Below are positions 36,152-44,438 of a stretch of DNA of 64,000 nt, one piece after another. Made by a program: the position numbers and the translations under genes. Each line of letters opens with the position of its first letter. Positions within the stretch are counted from its first letter, which is position 1. The stretch is from Caldilineales bacterium. Lineage in GTDB: Bacteria > Chloroflexota > Anaerolineae > J102. The notes under the pieces were generated by a model. The model made no database searches. It saw nothing but the letters and a program-made list of their open reading frames with translations, and was not told where the DNA came from. Location of the stretch: assembly GCA_024102915.1 (NCBI GenBank), contig JAGFJG010000040.1, forward strand, positions 1 through 64,000, read 5' to 3'.

Positions 36152-37786
36152 TTAGAAACGGCGACGCCATGTTGCCCATCCCCCGGCAACAATCAGCAGA
36201 GGTAATGAGATAAGCACAGGGCTGAGACAGCGGGATGTGCTCGACACAGGCGCGACTTCTGGCGCAGGTGTGGGTATGGGAGGCAAGAGGGTGGGCGTCG
36301 CTTGCGGCGACGAGGTTGAAGTGGGTGTCGGGGTGGGTGAGGCTGTGGGGGATGCTGTGGGTGACGGCGTAGGCGACGGGGTCGGGGCAGGCGATGTGGA
36401 GGTAGTCGTGGGCGTGAAAGTCGGGACCGGCGTGGGCGGCGAGATGAGAGCCGCTCGTCCCTGCGCAGCCCCGCGCTCGACCAGCAAACGGGGCGCGCCG
36501 CCGATGGTACAGGCAGCCTGCGTGCAACCCGGCAAATCGAGCGTGTAAATGCCATCCGCGGCAGTCAGGATTTGCTCATTCCCACCTGGGTCAACCACAA
36601 CAGCCTCGGATGCAATCGCTCTCACCCGGGCTTGCGTGGCCGCCCGACCGGTGTTCCACAATACAGTCGTCGTCTCTGCGCCCCGCTCGAACGTCACCGC
36701 CTGCACCGGGCCAAGCGCCTGGCGATAAACTTGCGTGAAATCACGCAGGAATCTGGCGGCAACTTGATAGGCGGTAAAAGCCGGGCGGCGCGAATCGTCC
36801 GCCCGCAGCAATCCGAATGGCTCGATCGATTCGGGATGATCGGCGGAGTTGCGCAGTTTGTAGATTTGAACCCGTTCGGCTCCGGCAGCGAAAGCCAGGG
36901 CGAATTCCTGGATCACATAGGCTGCCTGTTCATCCAAGGAAATCTGAAAGCGGGGCTGCGACCAGGGCAACTCAGCCGAATCATCCGAGGGTGGGGCATT
37001 GGTCTCGGCAACCCAGATCGCCTTGCCGCCCAAACCGTATTGGCTAAGCAGCGCTCGCGTTTCCTTCAGGACTGAGTCGGTTTGCCACGGGTTGAAGTAC
37101 AGATGGTAATTGATGAAATCGAAGAAAAAATCATTTTCGGCCGCCTCAGGATCGGCGGCAACAACTTCCAATAACCGGGCTAAATACTGACGCCGCCCGT
37201 ATTCGGAATCCCAATAATAGGTCAACCCGGCGATGCCGACCTGTATCTCCGGATCGACTTCTTTGATCGCCTGATAGGCGTTTTTCAGCAGCAGATAATA
37301 ATCCTCCACCGATCCATTCCAATTATGGCCGGGATGGCCGGGCAGAAAAACATCCGGCTCGTTCCAGATGATCCAGTGGTCGATGCGGCCACGATATTGG
37401 GCAGCCATTCGCCCCACAAACGCCCGCCAGTGGTTCATGTCCGGCATAGACCGGGCATCGCCACCGGAGGCGCTGGCCCAGGCTGGCGTACTGATGAGGA
37501 TAGCCGTCACCTCGCGCCCGGCATCCACCTCGGCCTGAATCAAAGGGTCGGGCACATTGGCGGGCATCCAATCGTCGGGGCCAGTTGGCTGGATGACATC
37601 CCAATAGAGGACGATACGCGTGAAACCGGCCCCCGCTTCGCTGGCCGCCGCAGGATTGACAAAGCTTTCGACAATGCCGAAGCGCAAGTCGGGCGGGACA
37701 GGCTGGGCGACTACATGCGCTGAAACCACGAACATCACCACCAGAGCCGCCGCCGTGCCGCGCTGCAAGAGCTTGTTTATCGCCAT
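36152..37786 (-). CDS. Surface-anchored glycoside hydrolase-like protein
   Basis: A 544-residue protein with a signal segment (TAAALVVMFVVSAHVVA). A (beta/alpha)8-type domain of about residues 34-340 follows, with WIIWNEPDVF (Glu143, likely acid/base) and AIWVAETNAP (Glu261, likely nucleophile), as in clan GH-A glycosidases such as GH39. A beta-sandwich accessory part follows, then a Thr/Pro/Ser-rich stalk (about 460-515) and a C-terminal helix PVLISLPLLIVAGGW with WRRRF tail, which would anchor it in the membrane. The substrate is unknown. It is convergent with the ABC exporter gene. Confidence 0.82.
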   Translation of the reverse strand: MAINKLLQRGTAAALVVMFVVSAHVVAQPVPPDLRFGIVESFVNPAAASEAGAGFTRIVLYWDVIQPTGPDDWMPANVPDPLIQAEVDAGREVTAILISTPAWASASGGDARSMPDMNHWRAFVGRMAAQYRGRIDHWIIWNEPDVFLPGHPGHNWNGSVEDYYLLLKNAYQAIKEVDPEIQVGIAGLTYYWDSEYGRRQYLARLLEVVAADPEAAENDFFFDFINYHLYFNPWQTDSVLKETRALLSQYGLGGKAIWVAETNAPPSDDSAELPWSQPRFQISLDEQAAYVIQEFALAFAAGAERVQIYKLRNSADHPESIEPFGLLRADDSRRPAFTAYQVAARFLRDFTQVYRQALGPVQAVTFERGAETTTVLWNTGRAATQARVRAIASEAVVVDPGGNEQILTAADGIYTLDLPGCTQAACTIGGAPRLLVERGAAQGRAALISPPTPVPTFTPTTTSTSPAPTPSPTPSPTASPTASPTPTPTSTSSPQATPTLLPPIPTPAPEVAPVSSTSRCLSPVLISLPLLIVAGGWATWRRRF

Positions 37787-37842
37787 GGGTTCAGTGTAAC
37801 ATCAGGCTGTCGAGCCTCCCCAACCGTCAGCAGGTGATTCGT

Positions 37843-38202
37843 ATGCACCGAGAATCCAACACCCGAACCGTTTATTCCACCGACGGCGGCCGCATGTGCC
37901 CGAAATGCGGCTGGCCGATTAAGCAATGCGCGTGCAGCAAGCAGGCTGAGATGCCCAAAGGCGACGGCATCGTGCGCGTGGGGCGGCAGACAAAAGGTCG
38001 CAAGGGCAAGGGCGTGAGCACCGTTAGCGGCGTACCGTTGGATGCCGACGGGCTGGCGAAACTGGCGAAGGAACTCAAGCAGAAATGCGGTTCAGGCGGG
38101 ACCGTGCGCGACGGTGTGATCGAAATCCAGGGCGATCACCGCCAAAAACTGGTCGATGAACTGAAAAGCCGGGGCTATACCGTGAAGCTGGCCGGGGGAT
38201 GA
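37843..38202 (+). CDS. SUI1/YciH-type translation initiation factor
   Basis: A 119-residue protein with an N-terminal zinc-binding-like CPKCGWPIKQCAC and a SUI1 (eIF1-like) domain: RVGRQTKGRKGKGVSTVSGV, LAKLAKELKQKCGSGGTVRDG, IEIQGDHRQKLVDELKSRGY. Bacterial homologues affect start-codon selection. ATG 37843 is preferred because AGGTG lies six bases upstream; GTG 37834 is in frame. Confidence 0.93.
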   Translation: MHRESNTRTVYSTDGGRMCPKCGWPIKQCACSKQAEMPKGDGIVRVGRQTKGRKGKGVSTVSGVPLDADGLAKLAKELKQKCGSGGTVRDGVIEIQGDHRQKLVDELKSRGYTVKLAGG

Positions 38203-38216
38203 TAACGGTCTCCCAT

Positions 38217-39113
38217 TCAACCGCTCTCGTTTTTGATTAAGTAGCGCAGTAATCCCCCTACCTGCATATACGACGGCACCGCCATTTCATAGCGGGCGAT
38301 AGCCTGCGGATCACAGCCGTCTGCGGCAGCGGCGGCGGCCACCCAGGCCTTGAAATCAGCGCTCATGGCTTCGGCTGATTCGCCCGCCTGCCAGCGCGGA
38401 CGCACGAAATCAAGATAGGCGTCCAGGCCGCCTTCGACCGCCTGCAAGTGAGTCTGCGGCTCCTCGTCCACCTCGCCAAAATGGGTGAGCAACAGCCGGT
38501 CGGGATTCAGTTCACGCAGCCGGGCCAGACTTTGCCGCCAGAGGGGCGGGTTGATTTCGGGCGGCGGAGTGGGCAGACGAACATGGTTATAGCCCGGCAG
38601 TCGCGCAGCCGCCACGTCGCCGGTGAAGCAGATTCCATCGAGCAGATACGCCATGTGATGGTAAGCGTGACCGGGCGTATCGACGGCGTGAAAGCTAAAC
38701 CCGGCCGCTTCGATCACGTCGCCATCTTCGAGGGCATGCACCTGCGCTGCGGGCACAGGCAACGTCTCGCCCCACAACGGCCCCATCATTTCGCCGTAAA
38801 TGCGTTGGGCCGAGCTGAGGAGGCGGCTGGGATCGGCCAGATGAGGAGCGCCTACGTGATGGACATGCACCCTGGCTCCGCTCTCGCGCGCCAGCCATCC
38901 CGCTGCGCCGGCATGGTCGAGATGAATGTGCGTGACGAAGATATCGGTGATCTCTCCAACCTCGATGCCCAGCCCGGCCAAACCCTGGCGCAGCGCCGGC
39001 AATGCTGAGGCTGGCCCGGTTTCGACTAATGCCACGCCATCCGAACTTTGCAGCACATAGCTGGCGATGATTTGCGGTTGGCCCTGGAAGTGGGTGTCGA
39101 TGATTTTGTACAT
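38217..39113 (-). CDS. Metallo-beta-lactamase-fold hydrolase
   Basis: A 298-residue protein with the metal-binding THIHLDHAGAAG (HxHxDH), the further ligand His in DTPGHAYHHMAY, the bridging Asp in CFTGDVAAARLP, and a C-terminal LLTHFGE. A helical C-terminal extension of about 80 residues follows. The family includes glyoxalase II-like and other thioesterases. The substrate cannot be assigned. Confidence 0.88.
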   Translation of the reverse strand: MYKIIDTHFQGQPQIIASYVLQSSDGVALVETGPASALPALRQGLAGLGIEVGEITDIFVTHIHLDHAGAAGWLARESGARVHVHHVGAPHLADPSRLLSSAQRIYGEMMGPLWGETLPVPAAQVHALEDGDVIEAAGFSFHAVDTPGHAYHHMAYLLDGICFTGDVAAARLPGYNHVRLPTPPPEINPPLWRQSLARLRELNPDRLLLTHFGEVDEEPQTHLQAVEGGLDAYLDFVRPRWQAGESAEAMSADFKAWVAAAAAADGCDPQAIARYEMAVPSYMQVGGLLRYLIKNESG

Positions 39114-39123
39114 GGGAGGCTGA

Positions 39124-39160
39124 CGGATTGCGGATTGCGGATTGCGGATTGCGGATTGCG
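39124..39160 (+). repeat. 7-bp tandem repeat (cggattg), about five copies
   Basis: cggattg is repeated perfectly from 39124 to about 39160, just upstream of the MBL-fold gene start. The rest of the gap up to 39333 holds only a good -10 box (TATAAT at 39271-39276) for the next gene. Confidence 0.9.
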
Positions 39161-39333
39161 GAAAGACTTTACCTGACGACCAGACAGGGCGTCAAAGTGA
39201 GGGGGCTACAATTGAACTGGCTACCATCCAACTGCGGACAGCCAGTTTCTCCGTGTGGATTTCCCTGGCCTATAATAGCAGTAATTTTCCCCCAGGCGAC
39301 GAGTTTTATCAATCAAACTTTCCGGAGAGGACC

Positions 39334-39738
39334 ATGACAGCACTGAAAATGATTTCTGGCATTGGCGATGTCTACGCCGAAAAACTGAATGCGGCAGGCG
39401 TCCGCAGCACCGAGAAATTACTGGAGCTTGGGGCCACACGCAAAGGTCGCGATGAACTGGCTGCCGCTACCGAAATAGCCGAGGGTCATATCCTGTCGTG
39501 GGTAAATCGGGCGGACCTATTCCGCATCAAGGGCATTGGCACGCAGTATTCCGACCTGCTGGAAGAAGCCGGGGTGGATACGGTTCCCGAACTGGCGCAA
39601 CGAAACGCCGAAAACCTGCTGGCGAAGGTTACAGAAGTTGCACACCAAAAGTCTTTGGTGCGAAAGCTGCCCACAGCCGCCCAGATTGCGTCGTGGGTTG
39701 CTCAGGCCAAGGAACTGCCGCGGGTGGTCGAGTATTAA
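39334..39738 (+). CDS. DUF4332 helix-hairpin-helix protein
   Basis: A 134-residue protein with two helix-hairpin-helix-like units: KMISGIGDVYAEKLNAAGVR and FRIKGIGTQYSDLLEEAGVD. This is the DUF4332 arrangement, found in bacterial proteins of unknown role and thought to bind nucleic acid. GGAGAGG (39324-39330) precedes the ATG. TATAAT at 39271 is a likely promoter element. Confidence 0.88.
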   Translation: MTALKMISGIGDVYAEKLNAAGVRSTEKLLELGATRKGRDELAAATEIAEGHILSWVNRADLFRIKGIGTQYSDLLEEAGVDTVPELAQRNAENLLAKVTEVAHQKSLVRKLPTAAQIASWVAQAKELPRVVEY

Positions 39739-39805
39739 GACGATTGAAGGTTTGTAGGTTTTTGCCTGCGTCACGTAGAAAGTGCGTGACGCCGAAAATA
39801 CTGAA

Positions 39806-39832
39806 CCCCGAAGACGGATAACATCTTCGGGG
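39806..39832 (-). terminator. Terminator of the SRP RNA gene
   Basis: CCCCGAAGA (39806-39814) and TCTTCGGGG (39824-39832) form a 9-bp stem. On the minus strand it follows the 3' end of the SRP RNA and leads into a ttcagtatttt stretch. It may also end the DUF4332 transcript. Confidence 0.7.
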
Positions 39833-39844
39833 CCAGGATAATTA

Positions 39845-40113
39845 CTGGTCGTGCACCTCCCGTCGAACCTCACCAGGTTCCCGTCGCTTCCGGCAGTCCA
39901 ACGCAGGCATCCTCGTGGCACCCGCGAGATACTGCTTAGGGCTGCTACCTCCCGGTCCTGACCCGGTTCACAGGCTCACGCCGCACAAGACCCACGCCGT
40001 GACACTGCCAGAGCCAGACACGGTAACCGTGCCGGACCTCGGGGAGGAATTCGATCCCGCTATAGCGGATTGCGGGTACAGGGCACCGCTAGCTCCCCAT
40101 CTAGCACGACCGG
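39845..40113 (-). ncRNA. ffs: Signal recognition particle RNA, long form with Alu-type domain
   Basis: On the minus strand the S-domain core reads GGTCAGGACCGGGAGG followed by TAGCAGCC, the Ffh-binding helix 8 with its conserved asymmetric loop. The 5' GGTCGTGC (40111-40104) pairs with 3' GCACGACC (39854-39847), closing helix 5. The 5' part (agctagcggtgccctgtacc) fits the Alu domain. Length is about 269 nt, the long type found in Chloroflexota, Deinococcota and Bacilli. Confidence 0.88.
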
Positions 40114-40249
40114 GATGATCTTACCCCGCCGGTCGGGGATTTGTCAAAGGTGACGGGGCGAAAAATGGTTGGGATGGTTGAAGGTCAACGGCCAAATGCC
40201 AGCGTTTTATCACAGGCAATTGACCATTGACCGCCAACCCTTTATCAGG

Positions 40250-40336
40250 CGGAGAGGGTGGGATTTGAACCCACGTTCCCTTGCGGGAAACGCGCTCTCC
40301 AGGCGCGCGCACTAGGCCAAACTATGCGACCTCTCC
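40250..40336 (-). tRNA. tRNA-Ser (GGA)
   Basis: Class II tRNA of 87 nt. The acceptor GGAGAGG (40336-40330) pairs with CCTCTCC (40257-40251), discriminator G. The anticodon loop is CTGGAGA on a CGCGC/GCGCG stem. There is a long variable arm and GGTTCAAATCC T-loop. Confidence 0.95.
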
Positions 40337-40384
40337 AAATTGATTATTAATGAATCATCGAATCTCGATTGATCATTATTCTGG

Positions 40385-40471
40385 CGGAGAGGGAGGGATT
40401 CGAACCCTCGAGGGCGTTAACCCTACGCGTTTTCGAGACGCGCGCACTAGGCCAAACTATGCGACCTCTCC
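40385..40471 (-). tRNA. tRNA-Ser (CGA)
   Basis: Class II tRNA of 87 nt with the same acceptor and D-arm as its neighbour. The anticodon loop is CTCGAAA on a CGCGT/ACGCG stem, so it reads UCG. GGTTCGAATCC T-loop, discriminator G. Confidence 0.95.
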
Positions 40472-40483
40472 ATTCTAGCCTGA

Positions 40484-40558
40484 AAGATGCCAGGCGCTTG
40501 CTCTGCTCACTTGATTGCCGCACAGCAAAAAGCGAGAAAATCAGGCGCCTGGCATCTT
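40484..40558. repeat. 14-bp inverted repeat between tRNA genes
   Basis: AAGATGCCAGGCGC (40484-40497) is the exact reverse complement of GCGCCTGGCATCTT (40545-40558), with a 47-nt loop. It fills the gap between the Ser(CGA) and Gly tRNAs. Possibly a processing or termination hairpin, or a small mobile palindrome. Confidence 0.75.
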
Positions 40559-40564
40559 ACGGGA

Positions 40565-40636
40565 AGCGGGTGATCGGACTCGAACCGACGACATACAGCT
40601 TGGGAAGCTGTCGTTCTACCGCTGAACTACACCCGC
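40565..40636 (-). tRNA. tRNA-Gly (CCC)
   Basis: 72 nt; acceptor GCGGGTG (40636-40630) with CACCCGC (40572-40566), discriminator T. Anticodon loop TTCCCAA on an ACAGC/GCTGT stem. T-loop GGTTCGAGTCC. Confidence 0.95.
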
Positions 40637-40712
40637 AGGCGACACAGTCATTATAGTCACTAGCCAGATCGCAGTCAACCAGGGAGTGGCGAGTTTCTGG
40701 GCATGATGGATA

Positions 40713-41449
40713 ATGAGAGACATGAATCAATGTCCACAATGTGGTGCGAAAGAGCGCCAGAGCAAGAATGGTTTTAGCGAAGCGAGCAGTCAACGCTACA
40801 AGTGCATGTTCTGCGAGAAGAAATATACCCCAGAACCAAAACAGGCTGGGCATCCTCAAGAGATACACCGACAGGCGGTGCGTATGTATATGGATGGCGG
40901 CAACTTCCGTCGTACTGCTAGACATCTGGGAGTGCATCATCAATCGGTGATCAACTGGGTGAATGAACATGTAGAAGACTTACCTGAAGCGCCAGTGCCA
41001 GAGGAGGTGGAAGTGATTGAAATGGATGAGCTCTACACCTTCATTACAGAGAAAACAGAATCTACCTCATAACCTTTGTGGACCGCACCACAAGATGCAT
41101 TCTTGGCTGGCGTGTCAGCTTTGCACGTACAAGAACGATACTGACCAAGTCTGTTCAGGGTCATCGCTACTTTAGCGATATGTTCGGAGCCTATCAAACC
41201 TTGGTCTATTGGCCTGCCGAACACTTTCCCATGCTGGACAAGAGTGAAACCTACTCCGTGGAAGCGGACAACTCAGAACTGCGCCACTATCTGGCAAGAT
41301 TGGCACGTCGCTCGCGCTGTTTTTCTCGCTGCGCCGATGCTCTGCACAGGGCCGTGCAACTTTTCGTCTACGCCAGGAATCGCAGACAGCTTTTCAAGCG
41401 TTCTCACCCTCACTATCCTGCTCACTGGATTGACTTCGTGTGCCCATGA
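40713..41449 (+). pseudogene. IS1-like transposase with a frameshift
   Basis: Residues from 40713 show a zinc-finger-like CPQCGAKERQSKNG and CMFCEKKYTPEPKQ, then a helix-turn-helix (FRRTARHLGVHHQSVINWVN) and EVIEMDELYTFITEK. The frame then shifts -1 near 41055-41062 (gagaaaac). Continuing in the other frame gives YLITFVDRTTRCILGWRV, the next DDE-type strand, to a stop at 41449. Loss of one A in an A-run would explain it. IS1 elements also use programmed -1 shifts, but no canonical A-AAA-AAC heptamer is present. Terminal repeats could not be fixed; a GGGCA word occurs near both ends (about 40700 and 41440). Confidence 0.75.
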
Positions 41450-41455
41450 GCTTCG

Positions 41456-41809
41456 TCACCAGCCCGTGCCGTTGGGCGAGTGATCGCCCAATCGATGAAA
41501 GATGTATTCTTCGACTGGCTGCCCGCCTTTCAGGTGCTCCTCGACGATGCGCGCCAATTTGTACTCGTCCAGATTGTGGTACCAGATGCCTTCGGGATAG
41601 ACGACCATGAGGGGGCCGCCATAGCAGACGCCCAGACAGGCGGTGACGCCGCGCTTGATCCGGTCAGGATTGTCGTATTGACCGAACTCGCCCAGCATCG
41701 GTAGTAATCTCTGATAGAGCGCTCCGGCCCGGCCATCCGGATCGCAATGCTGGCCGACACAGAAAAAAACGTGTCGAGAATAGGGGGCTTGAATGGGTGC
41801 GTCTTCCAT
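41456..41809 (-). CDS. Thioredoxin-like [2Fe-2S] ferredoxin
   Basis: A 117-residue protein with a Cys spaced pattern: [15 protein letters not shown] (C-x4-C) and [18 protein letters not shown] (C-x3-C). These four Cys bind the [2Fe-2S] cluster in the thioredoxin-fold ferredoxin family (also at the end of NuoE). It would carry electrons to an unidentified partner. It stops 6 bases from the end of the transposase frame, so the IS-like element inserted right behind it. Confidence 0.88.
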   Translation of the reverse strand: MEDAPIQAPYSRHVFFCVGQHCDPDGRAGALYQRLLPMLGEFGQYDNPDRIKRGVTACLGVCYGGPLMVVYPEGIWYHNLDEYKLARIVEEHLKGGQPVEEYIFHRLGDHSPNGTGW

Positions 41810-41819
41810 TTCAAATTTG

Positions 41820-42060
41820 GTTTTCCTCGAAAGGTCTTAAACGTAAAGTTCGCAGAGTTCGCAAAGAGTTTACAGATGAGATTTCGAGATTGAGTTCTTT
41901 GCGAAGCTGAAAGATTATCTTTGCGTCTCCGCGTTAAAGCGGCTGTTATGAGGAGTCGTATTTCAATCTGTCTAATCTGCGGAATCTGTGGAAGATTATT
42001 TGCAAATGATGAGGAGGGGCTGAAAACCGCTTTTGGGTTCCTCTCAACTTGAGTGGAACC
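41820..42060 (+). repeat. Dispersed repeats upstream of the ferredoxin gene
   Basis: gttcgcagagttcgcaaaga (about 41849-41868), tttgcgtctccgcgttaaag and tctaatctgcggaatctgtgg (41968-41988) are members of the dispersed families. No gene is seen in the ~390 bases between the ferredoxin start and ftsH. Confidence 0.6.
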
Positions 42061-42073
42061 CATGTTGCGGAGG

Positions 42074-42120
42074 CTATTGGTAAGAATTGACATACTGGCT
42101 GCAACCAATAGTAATTCTTA
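42074..42120. promoter_or_regulatory. Two interlocked dyads upstream of ftsH
   Basis: CTATTGG (42074-42080) is the inverse of CCAATAG (42105-42111). Directly adjoining, TAAGAATT (42081-42088) is the inverse of AATTCTTA (42113-42120). The arms are in the order A B A' B', so only one pair can form a hairpin at a time. It could be a protein-binding operator for ftsH. Confidence 0.35.
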
Positions 42121-42197
42121 TGGTCGTCTTACCATTTACATGTTATACTTCTTTACTGATATTGACCACTGTACTGTGAGTCGTTGGAGATAATACT

Positions 42198-44147
42198 TTG
42201 AATCCCAATTGGTCCCGGAATGCCTTCGTCTATTTGCTCATAATAGTTGCGGCAGCGGCTCTATTCCTCAGCGTTTTCCCCTCGAATAACCAGCGGACCG
42301 AGACGATTGATCTGACGGCGGTGGCGGAGATGGTGGAAAAGGGCCAGGTCGAATCGATTGTGATCAGCGGCGATGATCTGCGCATCACCCTGCACAATGG
42401 CGAGGCCTACGCCTCGCGCAAAGACGGTTTGCAGGGACTTTCAGAGACTTTCCTGGCGCTGGGCGTCACGGAAGAGCAACTGCAAAACTTCGAGTACGTT
42501 GTCGATTCGCCAAGCCAGGCTGGAAACTGGCTGGCATTGCTTGGCAGCCTGCTGCCCCTGCTGTTTGTCGGAGCGATCTTCTTCTTCCTCATGCGACAGG
42601 CGCAAGGCTCGAACAGCCAGGCGATGAGCTTTGGCAAGAGCAAAGCGCGCATGCTCAGCAGTGACAAGCCCACCGTCACCTTCGATGATGTGGCTGGCTG
42701 TGATGAAGCCAAGGTGGAACTGGCCGAGGTGGTCGAGTTCCTCAAAGAGCCGCAGAAATTCGCCTCGCTGGGCGCACGTATCCCCAAAGGCGTGCTCATG
42801 GTGGGGCATCCCGGCACCGGCAAGACACTGATGGCTAAGGCTGTGGCCGGTGAAGCGGGCGTGCCCTTCTTCTCCATTTCCGGCTCCGAATTCGTCGAGA
42901 TGTTCGTAGGCGTCGGGGCCAGCCGCGTGCGCGACCTGTTCGAGCAGGCCAAGCGCAACAGCCCTTGCATCGTCTTCATCGACGAGATCGATGCGGTGGG
43001 TCGCCATCGCGGCGCCGGCCTGGGCGGCAGCCATGACGAGCGCGAGCAGACGCTCAACCAGATTTTGGTGGAAATGGACGGCTTCGACACGGATACCAAT
43101 GTGATCATCATCGCCGCCACCAACCGCCCGGATATCCTCGACCCGGCCCTGCTCCGCCCCGGCCGTTTCGACCGGCGTGTGGTGCTCGACCGACCTGATG
43201 TGCGCGGTCGTCGGGCGATCCTCGGCATCCATGCCAAAGGCAAGCCGTTGGCCAGCGATGTCGATCTCGACGTCCTGGCCAGGGCCACGCCCGGATTTGT
43301 CGGCGCAGACCTGGAGAATCTTGTCAACGAGGCGGCCATCCTTGCCGCTCGTCGCAACCGCCGTTCGATCGGCATGCAGGAATTCGAAGAGGCAATCGAG
43401 CGTGTGGCGCTGGGCGGCCCCGAACGTAAGAGCCGGGTGATGAGCGACGCGCAGAAACGATTGACCGCCTATCACGAGGCTGGTCATGCGGTCGTCGCCA
43501 AATTGCTCGACCCCAAAAACCCCATCCAAAAAGTGACCATCATCCCGCGCGGTCAGGCTGCGGGCTATGCCTGGCAGGTGCCGGAAGAAGATCGCACGCT
43601 GCAAAGCAAAGAAGATTTCATGGCGCGGATCAGCGTGGCGTTGGGTGGTCGCATTGCCGAGGAACTGGTCATCGGTGATATTTCCAGCGGGGCCAGTTCG
43701 GACCTGGAGCAGGTCACACGCATCGCTCGCGCCATGGTCACACGCTATGGCATGAGCGATAAGTTAGGCCCGATGGTCTTCGGCAAAAAGGAAGAAATGG
43801 TCTTTCTCGGCCGCGAGATCAGCGAACAACGCGACTATAGTGAAGAGGTGGCGGAAGAAATCGATCGTGAGGTGCGCCGGGTGGTGGACGAAGGTTATCA
43901 GCGTGCCCGTCAGACTTTGGAAACCCACAACGCCCTGCTGGAACTGGTGGCCCAAACCTTGATGGAGCGCGAGTCCCTTTCCCGCCAGGACTTCGACGCC
44001 CTGTTCGAGACAGGTGAGTTGCCAGCCGATGGCCCCTTGCCGCCCCCGCCCGCCAAACCCAGCCCCAGCGGCGGCAAGACCAGCGCCGGGCGAGAGCCGG
44101 GCGCGCAGACCGGGCCATCCACCCCGCCTGCCCCCGCCCCCGCCTGA
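42198..44147 (+). CDS. ftsH: ATP-dependent zinc metalloprotease FtsH
   Basis: A 649-residue membrane-anchored AAA+ protease that degrades misfolded and regulatory proteins. Two N-terminal membrane helices (about 8-28 and 113-133) flank the small extracytoplasmic domain. Then come Walker A GHPGTGKT (His204 where Pro is usual), Walker [12 protein letters not shown], the SRH region [21 protein letters not shown] (split over the motif) and the Zn site HEAGH (His426, Glu427, His430). A Pro/Ala-rich tail ends the protein. The start is TTG 42198 with GGAGA nearby. Confidence 0.95.
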   Translation: MNPNWSRNAFVYLLIIVAAAALFLSVFPSNNQRTETIDLTAVAEMVEKGQVESIVISGDDLRITLHNGEAYASRKDGLQGLSETFLALGVTEEQLQNFEYVVDSPSQAGNWLALLGSLLPLLFVGAIFFFLMRQAQGSNSQAMSFGKSKARMLSSDKPTVTFDDVAGCDEAKVELAEVVEFLKEPQKFASLGARIPKGVLMVGHPGTGKTLMAKAVAGEAGVPFFSISGSEFVEMFVGVGASRVRDLFEQAKRNSPCIVFIDEIDAVGRHRGAGLGGSHDEREQTLNQILVEMDGFDTDTNVIIIAATNRPDILDPALLRPGRFDRRVVLDRPDVRGRRAILGIHAKGKPLASDVDLDVLARATPGFVGADLENLVNEAAILAARRNRRSIGMQEFEEAIERVALGGPERKSRVMSDAQKRLTAYHEAGHAVVAKLLDPKNPIQKVTIIPRGQAAGYAWQVPEEDRTLQSKEDFMARISVALGGRIAEELVIGDISSGASSDLEQVTRIARAMVTRYGMSDKLGPMVFGKKEEMVFLGREISEQRDYSEEVAEEIDREVRRVVDEGYQRARQTLETHNALLELVAQTLMERESLSRQDFDALFETGELPADGPLPPPPAKPSPSGGKTSAGREPGAQTGPSTPPAPAPA

Positions 44148-44173
44148 GAACATCGAATTCATTCATAGCTTCC

Positions 44174-44209
44174 AACGGCTCGCATCGCCAGACTTTGCGA
44201 GCCGTTTTG
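44174..44209 (+). terminator. Terminator after ftsH
   Basis: AACGGCTCGCA (44174-44184) pairs with TGCGAGCCGTT (44196-44206), followed by TTTTGTTT. Confidence 0.85.
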
Positions 44210-44319
44210 TTTGGTGACGTAAGTTGATACTGACCGGGCATTTGAACGAATACCCGCAAATGCCGTATAATCGATAGTCAGGCGATAGTTGCGCATCTGG
44301 CGCAATTGTTTGCCAGTTA

Positions 44320-44400
44320 GAAATCATCGACGGATTCTGCGGATTTCACCAGTTCACGGCGATACAATCTGTGAAATCTGCGTGATTGGTGGATGATTTC
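44320..44400. repeat. 81-bp fold-back repeat of the aatctgcg family
   Basis: GAAATCATC (44320-44328) and GATTTCAC (44342-44349) mirror GTGAAATC (44371-44378) and GATGATTTC (44392-44400). The element is thus an imperfect long palindrome built from the repeat words, just upstream of the sensor-ATPase gene. Confidence 0.7.
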
Positions 44401-44438
44401 CCGCAAGTCGAGAATTCCCCCTTACAACCAAAATAGCC

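Noticed and set aside
40680..41460. Full IS element with defined terminal inverted repeats
   Set aside because: Only a short GGGCA word matches at both ends, and no target-site duplication could be shown. So only the transposase remnant is annotated.
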